A stretch of DNA of 48,009 bases from Patescibacteria group bacterium (lineage in GTDB: Bacteria; Patescibacteriota; Microgenomatia; UBA1400; PJMF01), in contig JAHDXH010000007.1 of assembly GCA_023382875.1 (NCBI GenBank), positions 1 to 48,009 on the forward strand, in the 5' to 3' direction. This document shows positions 1 through 6,875 of this stretch, in pieces (the first letter of the stretch is position 1; every line of letters begins with the position of its first letter). Both the position numbers and the translations under genes were made by a program. A model generated the notes under the pieces. It saw nothing but the letters and a program-made list of their open reading frames with translations, was not told the origin of the DNA and did no database searches.

Positions 1-121
1 CTCTAATACCATATCTTTGGGCCAGATCTTTATAATCCATTCCCCTAGTGTCACTCTTTTCAACTTGACCAACTGTGGCTCGTGACATTTCTTCTGATGA
101 TACTGGGGTTTCCCTTACCAT
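1..121 (-). CDS. hypothetical protein, N-terminal part only (runs off window start)
   Basis: This reading frame is too short for the ORF track. It begins at an ATG (complement of 119-121) and stays open to the window edge, giving about 40 residues that start MVRETPVSSEEMSRATVGQV and end near YKDLAQRYGIR. A good ribosome binding site (GAGGAAAGG) lies about 6 bases upstream. It starts 28 bases after the stop of the 97-residue gene on the same strand, so the two are probably co-transcribed. The visible part is hydrophilic, with no recognisable domain. No function can be assigned. Confidence 0.6.
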   Translation of the reverse strand, partial: MVRETPVSSEEMSRATVGQVEKSDTRGMDYKDLAQRYGIR

Positions 122-149
122 ATTTTTCCTTTCCTCTCTAAAAAAAGAG

Positions 150-443
150 TTAAATACTTTCTCTTGAATTCCTTAATACAGATCTAACTTCGGCCAAAAA
201 CTTAGCTTTACGCTCTTCATTCATACCAATTTGATCAGCGATCTGAGCTGCGTCAGCTTCCGTTGCTTTCTCATCAGCTAACATTTCCTGATTTGCTTGA
301 ACTCTTAAATCATTGGCTTTATCTAGCAAATCCATAGCCATTTTAGGGCTATCTTGAGCCACTTCATGGCCTAAATTTTCATAAATCTTAGCCAACTCGA
401 CTGGCGGCAAAGCACCTGCTCCTGGTACGTTTTCTGCTGTCAT
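150..443 (-). CDS. small hypothetical alpha-helical protein, 97 aa
   Basis: I do not recognise this 97-residue protein. It is acidic, rich in Ala, Glu, Asp and Lys, and has no signal peptide or membrane segment. From about residue 15 to the end it reads as amphipathic helices (for example PKMAMDLLDKANDLRVQA), which would fit a small helical-bundle or adaptor protein; that is inference only. It is the first gene of a likely pair with the partial gene at 1-121. Its upstream region contains an 18-base perfect palindrome (499-516), a possible operator. No clear Shine-Dalgarno site precedes the ATG. Confidence 0.6.
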   Translation of the reverse strand: MTAENVPGAGALPPVELAKIYENLGHEVAQDSPKMAMDLLDKANDLRVQANQEMLADEKATEADAAQIADQIGMNEERKAKFLAEVRSVLRNSRESI

Positions 444-483
444 ATTTGATTTGATGCAATCAGTAATATTTAAGTTAATTGCA

Positions 484-525
484 CACCTCTAAGCTAACCA
501 AATTGTTAACAATTTGCAACAGGTG
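484..525. promoter_or_regulatory. nested inverted repeats with an 18-bp perfect palindrome; possible operator or hairpin
   Basis: Bases 499-516 read CAAATTGTTAACAATTTG, which is identical to its own reverse complement. It is flanked by a second inverted pair, CACCT (484-488) and AGGTG (521-525). The site lies between the 3' end of tmk and the start of the 97-residue gene, both on the minus strand, so it is placed to control the 97-residue gene. It has no T-run, so a terminator is less likely. A dimeric repressor site is an inference. Confidence 0.45.
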
Positions 526-558
526 GGCTCTTGAGGGAGCTGAAAAGTTAACAAAGGG

Positions 559-1197
559 TTAAGATCGACCCATTCTCTTTTGCACAGCTTGCCAGATGTT
601 TTCTTCAACCTCTTCAAGAGACTTACTGGCATCAACAGTCACCCAGCGCTTGCTCTTATCAGCGTGAGCAATTTTCAAGTAACCTTCCCTAACTTGGCGG
701 TGGAAGTCAGTTGATTCCATATCTAAGCGGTCAACTTTGCCAGATTCGCGGCGTCTTTCTAAACCCACCTCTACGGGCAGATCTAAAAGCAAAGTTAAAT
801 CTGGATAAGTATTTTTGGTAGAAATATTATTCAAATCTTCAATCAGGTTTTCGCCAAAACCACGGACAATGCCTTGATAAACCACACTACTATCGCGTGA
901 GCGATCCATCAAAACTACTTTGCCAGCTGACAAACTTGGCAAAACAATTTCGCGGTAAATTTGAGCGCGAGCAGCTTGGAAAAGCAAAACTTCGGTCGTA
1001 AAGGCAATGCCAACGTTTTTACTAGACAAAACTACTTCTCTAATTTGTTCTGAGATAACAGTCCCACCCGGTTCTCTTAAAACCACTACGTCATGACCAA
1101 CTTTGGTTAAACGATCGCGCAATCGGACAATTTGGGTAGTTTTACCACCACCCTCGCCACCTTCAAAAGTAATCAAAAAACCCTTGGCTTCTGACAT
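559..1197 (-). CDS. tmk: thymidylate kinase (dTMP kinase)
   Basis: Phosphorylates dTMP to dTDP with ATP, the step that both de novo and salvage thymidylate must pass through. The 212-residue length is normal for the family. The N-terminus carries the P-loop FEGGEGGGKTT (about residues 11-21), followed by the dTMP-binding REPGGT motif and the DRSRDSSVVYQG segment that matches the family DRY-type motif. It is the last gene of a minus-strand operon with tdk (25-base gap) and the MazG-like gene. All three likely start from the promoter near 2753-2758. The start was chosen because MSEAKGFLITFEGG matches the expected distance to the P-loop. Confidence 0.95.
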   Translation of the reverse strand: MSEAKGFLITFEGGEGGGKTTQIVRLRDRLTKVGHDVVVLREPGGTVISEQIREVVLSSKNVGIAFTTEVLLFQAARAQIYREIVLPSLSAGKVVLMDRSRDSSVVYQGIVRGFGENLIEDLNNISTKNTYPDLTLLLDLPVEVGLERRRESGKVDRLDMESTDFHRQVREGYLKIAHADKSKRWVTVDASKSLEEVEENIWQAVQKRMGRS

Positions 1198-1222
1198 AGT
1201 TTTTAATTTCTTTCTAATTTAT

Positions 1223-1795
1223 TTATTCTAAATCTCCTCGTAAAGCATCATAGCAAATTGCGCAGGCAACGCCAAAGATCTCATCGGCACCTACATTTTC
1301 AATTTGACTCAAAGGATGCTTGGCATAAGTAAAAATGGCTGGATGTTCACAGCCCTCATGATCACAACGGGCAGTCAATTTTATTACCTGATCGGCTTTT
1401 TCCATTAACTCAGGCATGGGACCAAAGCCATCTTTTTTGTAATCTAAATCCAGTCCAGCAGCAACCACCAACATTCCCCTAACCAGCAATTGCTCAATTA
1501 CACTAATTACTTCATGAGAACAAAATTGAACTTCGTCAATCAAAACACAAGATAAGCTTTCATATTCAGAAACAATCGACAAAATTTCTGTAGGATTTTT
1601 GGCGTCAAAAAGTCGAGCGCCATAAGCCTGACCATCGTGAGAGTGAACTTGTTCACCACCACCATAACGACTATCCATACTCGGTTTCAAAATCAAGCTA
1701 GTATCAGGGTGGTGTCGAGCTTGATCTATTAAATAAGAAGTTTTGGCCGCAAACATTGGGCCTGTCACTACTATTAACTCTCCTCTTTTTGTCAT
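1223..1795 (-). CDS. tdk: thymidine kinase, type II
   Basis: Salvages thymidine (and deoxyuridine) to the monophosphate, feeding the adjacent Tmk. The 190-residue protein has the type II P-loop GPMFAAKTS near the N-terminus, the DEVQF Walker-B-like motif at about residue 88, and paired cysteines (CDHEGC near 144-149 and CAIC near 179-182) that form the structural zinc site of this family. The lasso and substrate loop lie between the two Cys pairs. The gene begins 5 bases after the stop of the MazG-like gene and ends 25 bases before tmk, so the three form an operon. Confidence 0.94.
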   Translation of the reverse strand: MTKRGELIVVTGPMFAAKTSYLIDQARHHPDTSLILKPSMDSRYGGGEQVHSHDGQAYGARLFDAKNPTEILSIVSEYESLSCVLIDEVQFCSHEVISVIEQLLVRGMLVVAAGLDLDYKKDGFGPMPELMEKADQVIKLTARCDHEGCEHPAIFTYAKHPLSQIENVGADEIFGVACAICYDALRGDLE

Positions 1796-1800
1796 GCTGT

Positions 1801-2688
1801 TTAGGTTCTATTACGATTTAACAAACTACTAACCTTGACTGAAAAACCGTAAGTAGAAGCAATAACTTGAGCTGCAGCGCGATACCAGATGCCAATTGGT
1901 CTTAACTCTCCCAATTCAATCTCCGCTTCTTCTTGCGGCTGGTAAAACTCACCTGTACCCTTCTTGGGTCTTTCGCCAGTTGTTTGATCAACTTCGCCAT
2001 CAAATAAAGTCGCACTTATCTTACGTTGCCTATGATAAAAAGCCTCCAATTCTTCAGGACTTAACTCTTCTTTTGGCAAAGCAAACATTGATGCTGGATA
2101 CTTAATCATGTTGCGAGCAATTTTTTCGATTACTGCTTTTCCAGAATCCACACCAATTAAGCTATGCATGGCAATGCTGTAAGCCAAAATATCCTCCAAC
2201 ACAGTGGGAAGCTTTTCTCTTTTCGAATCATCAAAACTAAGCACGAACTCGGCTTCATCGTTTAAAAGTTGTCTTAAAATTTGATATACCTTATTTTTTT
2301 CATCACTCAATGCCTCTGGCCTATCCATAGGCTTACCAACTTCTGGTAAGTCAAACTGAAACCTTTGGGCAATTTGACCAACCTTGGCGTAGATGCTATC
2401 TATAGGAATAGCCAAACCCATTTCATCAAAAGCGGTCATCCCAAATACTAAAATGTCGGAAATTTCCTGTTGGCGATAATCTTCTCTGGTTCGATGATCT
2501 TTTTTAATATTTTCAGCAGAAAAAATTCCTGAGTGGTCACCACCATTTAGTTCCTCAATCTCATCGCCTAATAATTTAAGCGCAACCTTCAGATCCGAAT
2601 GATTAAATTTATCAATCAATGGACGATCGGTTTGCCAATCGATATGGGCTTGATGAGCGGCTTGGAAGAGTTCGTGACGGCTGGACAT
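1801..2688 (-). CDS. MazG-like nucleotide pyrophosphohydrolase with an extra C-terminal helical domain
   Basis: The N-terminal 110 residues carry the all-alpha NTP pyrophosphohydrolase signature, EIEE followed about 29 residues later by EISD. This is the EXXE...EXXD magnesium-binding pattern of the MazG/dUTPase-2 superfamily, whose members cleave (d)NTPs to monophosphate and pyrophosphate. The remaining 180 residues are helical and unrecognised. The ORF-track start at 2724 is a GTG; the ATG at 2688 (MSSRHELFQ) is preferred, though neither has a good Shine-Dalgarno site. It heads the mazG-like/tdk/tmk operon, so a role in dNTP or dUTP clean-up is likely. The exact substrate is not known from sequence. 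Confidence 0.8.
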   Translation of the reverse strand: MSSRHELFQAAHQAHIDWQTDRPLIDKFNHSDLKVALKLLGDEIEELNGGDHSGIFSAENIKKDHRTREDYRQQEISDILVFGMTAFDEMGLAIPIDSIYAKVGQIAQRFQFDLPEVGKPMDRPEALSDEKNKVYQILRQLLNDEAEFVLSFDDSKREKLPTVLEDILAYSIAMHSLIGVDSGKAVIEKIARNMIKYPASMFALPKEELSPEELEAFYHRQRKISATLFDGEVDQTTGERPKKGTGEFYQPQEEAEIELGELRPIGIWYRAAAQVIASTYGFSVKVSSLLNRNRT

Positions 2689-2746
2689 ACCTGCTAACTT
2701 TAGCCGTACACATTGGCTGCACACAATAGAACAAACTAGATCATAA

Positions 2747-2794
2747 ACACAAATTATAGTGGTTTGGGTTTTCTTCTAACACAACCTATTGTGT
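2747..2794 (-). promoter_or_regulatory. promoter overlapped by tandem NrdR-box-like palindromes
   Basis: Two 16-base sites resemble the NrdR box (consensus acaCwAtATaTwGtgt, from memory): ACACAAATTATAGTGG at 2747-2762 matches 13 of 16 positions and ACACAACCTATTGTGT at 2779-2794 matches 14 of 16. Their starts are 32 bases apart, about three helical turns, the usual NrdR spacing. The minus-strand -10 box TATAAT (2753-2758) lies inside the first box, and the -35 region abuts the second. Bound repressor would therefore block transcription of the MazG-like, tdk and tmk genes. No nrdR or nrd gene is visible in the window. Confidence 0.7.
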
Positions 2795-2826
2795 TTATTT
2801 AGGATGAAAAAAAACTAGATTTCGGT

Positions 2827-3258
2827 CTATTTTTTGCCTGTGGATCCGAATCCTCCTCGGTTTTTACCCCCCAATGATTCGTGAGCAGATATCTCAACTT
2901 GTTCGTAAGAAACCACAATCAGTTGCACCAACCTTTGTCCTCGCTCTATCACTACGTCGTGATCTGAAAAATTATAAAGTGCCGCCTTATATTCGTCTTC
3001 GTCACCAGAGTAATCACTATCTCCCACCCCAATTCCGTTAATCATCATCAATCCTTCTTTGTGCAATGAACTACGAGCGGCTAATAAAGCCCAACAATTC
3101 TTGGGAAGTTTGATAGCAACATTGAGTGGTACATAGGCAATTTCTTTTGCTTTGATCACAGTTTCAATTCTGCTATAAAGATCAATTCCGGCGGCGCCTT
3201 TGGTTTTGTATTCGGGTAATGGTAGGGTTTTGTCAAAAAGTTTGATTTTTAGTTTCAT
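2827..3258 (-). CDS. dut: dUTP diphosphatase (trimeric dUTPase)
   Basis: Hydrolyses dUTP to dUMP and pyrophosphate, supplying ThyX and keeping uracil out of DNA. All five trimeric dUTPase motifs are visible in the 143 residues: AAGIDLYS (1), ARSSLHKEG (2), GVGDSDYSGD (3, slightly diverged from the usual GVIDxDYxG), ERGQRLVQLIV (4) and the C-terminal arm GGKNRGGFGSTGK (5). Length is normal. It lies on the minus strand, divergent from dcd, so the two enzymes acting one after the other (dCTP to dUTP to dUMP) flank one intergenic region. Confidence 0.95.
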   Translation of the reverse strand: MKLKIKLFDKTLPLPEYKTKGAAGIDLYSRIETVIKAKEIAYVPLNVAIKLPKNCWALLAARSSLHKEGLMMINGIGVGDSDYSGDEDEYKAALYNFSDHDVVIERGQRLVQLIVVSYEQVEISAHESLGGKNRGGFGSTGKK

Positions 3259-3303
3259 AGTGTTTTTCTTTAATGTGAAAGTATCTTAACCCATTTTCCT
3301 CTA

Positions 3304-3332
3304 TTGAAACCAGCTAACCCAGTTGGTAGATT
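3304..3332 (+). promoter_or_regulatory. promoter of dcd-thyX, placing the transcript start at the ATG
   Basis: The -35 TTGAAA (3304-3309), a 17-base spacer and the -10 TAGATT (3327-3332) predict a start site near 3339, two bases before the ATG at 3341. This rules against the upstream TTG start at 3323, which lies between the two promoter boxes. The mRNA would have almost no leader. Confidence 0.55.
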
Positions 3333-3340
3333 GTTTTGAT

Positions 3341-3913
3341 ATGTTTCTTTCAGACCACGACATCAAAAAAGCACTTAAGTCCGGCTCGGTCATTATCCAG
3401 GATTTTGATCCTAAGAGATTGCAACCAGCAAGCTACGACGTACTACTTGGTAATGACTTTTTGCTTTTTGATCGACATCAGCTTGGCGTCATTGACCCCA
3501 AGCAAAATCAGGATAAATACATGAGGAAAATTCATGTGGCCGATGATGAAGCATTTATTCTCCATCCTCATGAATTCGCTTTGGCCGTCACCAAAGATTT
3601 CTTTGGTGTCGACAAAAGTTTGTGTTGTCACATCATGGGCAAAAGTAGTTTGGCCAGATTGGGTTTAATCATTCATACCACCGCTGGATTTGTTGACCCA
3701 GGCAACCAGCTTAATGCCACCCTCGAGCTCTATAACACCAACAGTTTACCAGTCAAACTTTACCCAGGTATGAAAATTGCCCAAATTGCTTTTTGCCGCC
3801 TGGAAACTCCAGCCACCAAACCTTATGGTCATCCAGACTTTGGCAGCAAATACTTTAAATCAGGTTCAGTAGAAGGTAGCCAAATGTGGAAAAATTTTAA
3901 CCATGAAGACTAG
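3341..3913 (+). CDS. dcd: dCTP deaminase
   Basis: Deaminates dCTP to dUTP as the first step toward dUMP. The dCTP deaminase signature is clear: MGKSSLARLGL and TAGFVDPGN, followed by the ATLELYN strand that carries the catalytic glutamate. The ORF track starts at a TTG (3323), but the ATG at 3341 (MFLSDHDIKKAL) matches the usual N-terminus of the family and fits the promoter. A separate dut gene sits next door, so a mono-functional rather than bifunctional deaminase/dUTPase is likely, though sequence alone does not settle this. The last 11 bases overlap thyX, suggesting translational coupling. Confidence 0.93.
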   Translation: MFLSDHDIKKALKSGSVIIQDFDPKRLQPASYDVLLGNDFLLFDRHQLGVIDPKQNQDKYMRKIHVADDEAFILHPHEFALAVTKDFFGVDKSLCCHIMGKSSLARLGLIIHTTAGFVDPGNQLNATLELYNTNSLPVKLYPGMKIAQIAFCRLETPATKPYGHPDFGSKYFKSGSVEGSQMWKNFNHED

Positions 3914-5501
3914 ATTTTCTTTTTATCCAGATTTACACATTGCTTCACTCGAAGCTGAGGCGCCACATCATCAGCTCAAGGCTCACACCCTACTTCAAGA
4001 TCCAACCCAGAAACAACCTTCCATCAACGCTTTTCTTGGCGCACGTTACTCAAGAAGCGCCGACAGCGTTGTCGACATTGCCAAAGAAGTCATGAACAAG
4101 GGTCAAGACGCAGCCAAGCGTCTTGAATCAATTTTTTATGGCTATGGGCATAAATCTGTTGGCGACATGGCCGACCTTTTCTTGTGTCTGGAAAACGTGC
4201 CCATGATCACCGCCATGAGACTCTTTAACCAAAACCCAGTTTTGGCTGGTCAAGAGCGCTCCACTCGCTTTCAAAACTTTGAAAAACCAGAATTTATCAA
4301 ACTCCCTTCTTCAGTCAAAAATTCAAAATTAAAAGCTGAGTATGAAGCCATCATTCATACTCATATGAAAAATTATCAAGACTTACTCGAGCCTACTCGA
4401 ATTGCTCTTGCCCAGCATTTTCAGATTGATGAAAATGATAAAGGTCAGGTTGGCGCTTTAACTGCCCGCACTTTTGACACCGTTCGCTATTTCTTACCTA
4501 TGGGACTTCAGACTAGCCTTGGTTTTGTCATGTCAGCCCGCTCTTGGTCTGATTTGATTAGCCAACTTGGCGCCAGTCGGTATAGCATCGAGCAAGAGTT
4601 GGGCCAATTAGTTCATGAGCTGTTGAGTACTCCTGATCACTCTGGATCTGGTTACATTCCAGAGGCAGATGGCTTGATTCGTCATACTGACAGCAATTAC
4701 TCAAGAAGAGAGTCAACCCAAGCAGTTTTAAAAGAGTTGAGTAAAGAATTTACTCAGGAAGAAAATATCCTGGTCAGCCGAAAGTTGGACAAAAATTTGC
4801 AGGTCAAACTCGGCGGGAACCCTACCGAAAACCTTCTTAGGCATTACGAACTACTCCTCCACCCCTTAGCAGCTGCTAAAAAAATCAAGTCACTCCAATC
4901 AACTGTGACAAAAATTGGGGAAATTATTTTTGACAAGCACAACCAACACCGCCAACTCGGCCAACTTGGTCAAAGTGGCGCCATTAGCCTTGAGGGCTTT
5001 GCTGACTTTGGTGTACTCAAAGATTTGAACCGCCACCGCAGTTTGGAAAGATTTGTTCCGATTTGGAATGATAATCTCAATCTAGAAGAAGAATTGGATC
5101 GCGAAAATACTCGCTGTTTCTTTGTTTGTAATTACTTACACTTACCCGAGTTTTCTGGACTCAAAAAGGAGTATGAAAAAAGATTAGCAGCCACCTACGA
5201 AAGAATTCGCGCTTGGCACAAAGCAGCTGTTGCTGAAATTGGAGCCGATCTTGCTCATGAGTACACCACCTATCTATTACCCCACGCTCACGCCACCAGA
5301 TACCGTTTTTACGGCAGTATTGACGATTTGCAGTACACAATCAATTTGCGAAGTCGCAATGGCGGACACATCGCTTATAGAAGCTTAGCTTACTCATGGT
5401 TGAAAAAACTTGCTCAAGCCGACAGCTTTTGGATTAGCTTACTCAGTAAAATTCCCGCTGTTGATCCTGGGTCCAGAGAACAATTTATCGATCGATCCTA
5501 A
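3903..5501 (+). CDS. thyX: double-length FAD-dependent thymidylate synthase ThyX
   Basis: ThyX makes dTMP from dUMP using methylene-tetrahydrofolate, FAD and NAD(P)H. Usual ThyX is about 220-250 residues; this protein has 532 and looks like two ThyX-related halves. The first (about 40-250) has YGHKSVGDMADLF, ERSTRFQ and LPMGLQTSLGFVMSARS. The second (about 310-500) has NRHRSLERF (the RHRxxS-type signature), LLPHAHATRYRFYGS and NLRSRNGGHIAYRS. The family signature is best kept in the second half, so the first may be structural. It overlaps dcd by 11 bases, so the two are one operon. No thyA is visible in the window. Confidence 0.85.
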   Translation: MKTRFSFYPDLHIASLEAEAPHHQLKAHTLLQDPTQKQPSINAFLGARYSRSADSVVDIAKEVMNKGQDAAKRLESIFYGYGHKSVGDMADLFLCLENVPMITAMRLFNQNPVLAGQERSTRFQNFEKPEFIKLPSSVKNSKLKAEYEAIIHTHMKNYQDLLEPTRIALAQHFQIDENDKGQVGALTARTFDTVRYFLPMGLQTSLGFVMSARSWSDLISQLGASRYSIEQELGQLVHELLSTPDHSGSGYIPEADGLIRHTDSNYSRRESTQAVLKELSKEFTQEENILVSRKLDKNLQVKLGGNPTENLLRHYELLLHPLAAAKKIKSLQSTVTKIGEIIFDKHNQHRQLGQLGQSGAISLEGFADFGVLKDLNRHRSLERFVPIWNDNLNLEEELDRENTRCFFVCNYLHLPEFSGLKKEYEKRLAATYERIRAWHKAAVAEIGADLAHEYTTYLLPHAHATRYRFYGSIDDLQYTINLRSRNGGHIAYRSLAYSWLKKLAQADSFWISLLSKIPAVDPGSREQFIDRS

Positions 5502-5514
5502 ACAATCAACAAGG

Positions 5515-6297
5515 TTAAAGTTTGTAAGGAACGTGGTGTTTAAAGTCGACAGCGTTAATTCTAGCCAAAACTTTATTAACCAAAGTTAAATCGATTTTGT
5601 TTTTCTTGGCTACCTGCTCTGGTTGCTTTTTGTCCAAAATCACACCCTGAATAACTTGGTCTGCAATCTCATAACTAAAACCCAATTCCAGCTCATCTGT
5701 CTGACCCTGCCACAACCCAGCTGATGGCGCCTTGGTTAAAAATATATTGGGCAAACCCAAGTACTTAGCTAGCTGGCGAACTTGCAACTTAAGCAGATGT
5801 CGAATTGGCTCAAAGTCACTCGCCTCATCACCAAAGCGAGTGAAATATCCCAAATAATGTTCTGATAAATTCTCAGTTCCTCCCACCAAACCATCGACTT
5901 GTCTGGCCCAGTCATACAAAACAATCATTCTTGCTCTAGCCATAAAGTTTCCCAACCGAATGTGTGCGTCTGGCTGATTTTTTTTCCAACCTGATTGTTT
6001 TTTTAAACTTTTAACCACTGGCTCGATATTGATCTCTTGCCAATTTTCTTCTGGAATCTCCAGCCATGCTGCTAAATTTTTAGCGTCTTCCATATTTTGA
6101 TCAGCGAAAGGTAAAAAAATCGGATAAACATTTTGTCTACCCATCGACCAAACCGCCAAACTCAAACTTAAAGCTGAGTCTATTCCGCCAGAAACTGCCA
6201 CCACCACTCGCGACTTATCGGCGTCACCAATTGTCTGGCGAATAAAAGCAATAATCTTCTGAATTTCAGATTCTGGATTTTTGATGAGGAGTGACAT
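5515..6297 (-). CDS. nadE: NH3-dependent NAD+ synthetase
   Basis: Amidates nicotinate adenine dinucleotide to NAD+ with ATP and ammonia. The 260-residue protein is the short, synthetase-only form with no glutaminase domain. The PP-loop AVSGGIDSALSLSLA (about residues 33-47) binds ATP pyrophosphate. The segments GTENLSEHYLGYFTRFGD and KAPSAGLWQGQTDE match NadE-specific substrate loops. It follows nadD with a 2-base gap on the same strand, so the two consecutive enzymes of NAD synthesis are co-expressed downstream of topA. Ammonia must come from the cell pool. Confidence 0.95.
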   Translation of the reverse strand: MSLLIKNPESEIQKIIAFIRQTIGDADKSRVVVAVSGGIDSALSLSLAVWSMGRQNVYPIFLPFADQNMEDAKNLAAWLEIPEENWQEINIEPVVKSLKKQSGWKKNQPDAHIRLGNFMARARMIVLYDWARQVDGLVGGTENLSEHYLGYFTRFGDEASDFEPIRHLLKLQVRQLAKYLGLPNIFLTKAPSAGLWQGQTDELELGFSYEIADQVIQGVILDKKQPEQVAKKNKIDLTLVNKVLARINAVDFKHHVPYKL

Positions 6298-6299
6298 AG

Positions 6300-6875
6300 T
6301 TATGTCGAGTATAAACTATGTTTTGATAAATAGTGAATTACTTCTGGGGCGACCAATTTGCCAACTTCCGAGCCAGCCAAAAGCTCATTTTTGACAACAG
6401 TTGAAGAAATTTCCATTTCCTCTAAATCATATAAGGCCTTCATTCCTTCTCTTAAAAGTGCAAAATCAAAGCCAGATCTAGGGTAAACGTAAAAAACAAA
6501 CTCCTTGAGCATTTGTTCATAAGAATGCCATTTGTGAAAACTAATTAAATTGTCTGAGCCCATTAAGAAAGAAAATTCGTGTTCTGGATATTTTTGACTT
6601 AATGCCCTGAGGGTATTGTAAGTAATACTCATTCCAGACTGATTAAGTTCGTATTCGCAAATTTGAACCGGCAGGTCATTAAAGTAGGTATTTTTCACTA
6701 AAGCCAACATTTCCAATCTATCAGTAGCGCCAGCCATTTTTTTGGAAAAAGCGTGACTTTTGACTGGTAGTAACCAAACTTCATCCACCAATCCTAGTTT
6801 GAGGAAATTTCTGACAACTTTGATATGGCCAAAATGAGGTGGGTCAAAAGCACCACCAAAAACGGCGATTTTCAT
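6300..6875 (-). CDS. nadD: nicotinate-nucleotide adenylyltransferase
   Basis: Adenylates nicotinate mononucleotide to deamido-NAD+, just before NadE. The N-terminal GGAFDPPHFGH motif is the nucleotidyltransferase HxGH signature, and ISSTVVKNEL near the C-terminus matches the second ATP-binding motif ISST.IR. Length (191 aa) is normal. Its ATG overlaps the TGA stop of topA (ATGA), which points to translational coupling, and nadE follows after 2 bases. The product is cytoplasmic. Confidence 0.94.
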   Translation of the reverse strand: MKIAVFGGAFDPPHFGHIKVVRNFLKLGLVDEVWLLPVKSHAFSKKMAGATDRLEMLALVKNTYFNDLPVQICEYELNQSGMSITYNTLRALSQKYPEHEFSFLMGSDNLISFHKWHSYEQMLKEFVFYVYPRSGFDFALLREGMKALYDLEEMEISSTVVKNELLAGSEVGKLVAPEVIHYLSKHSLYST

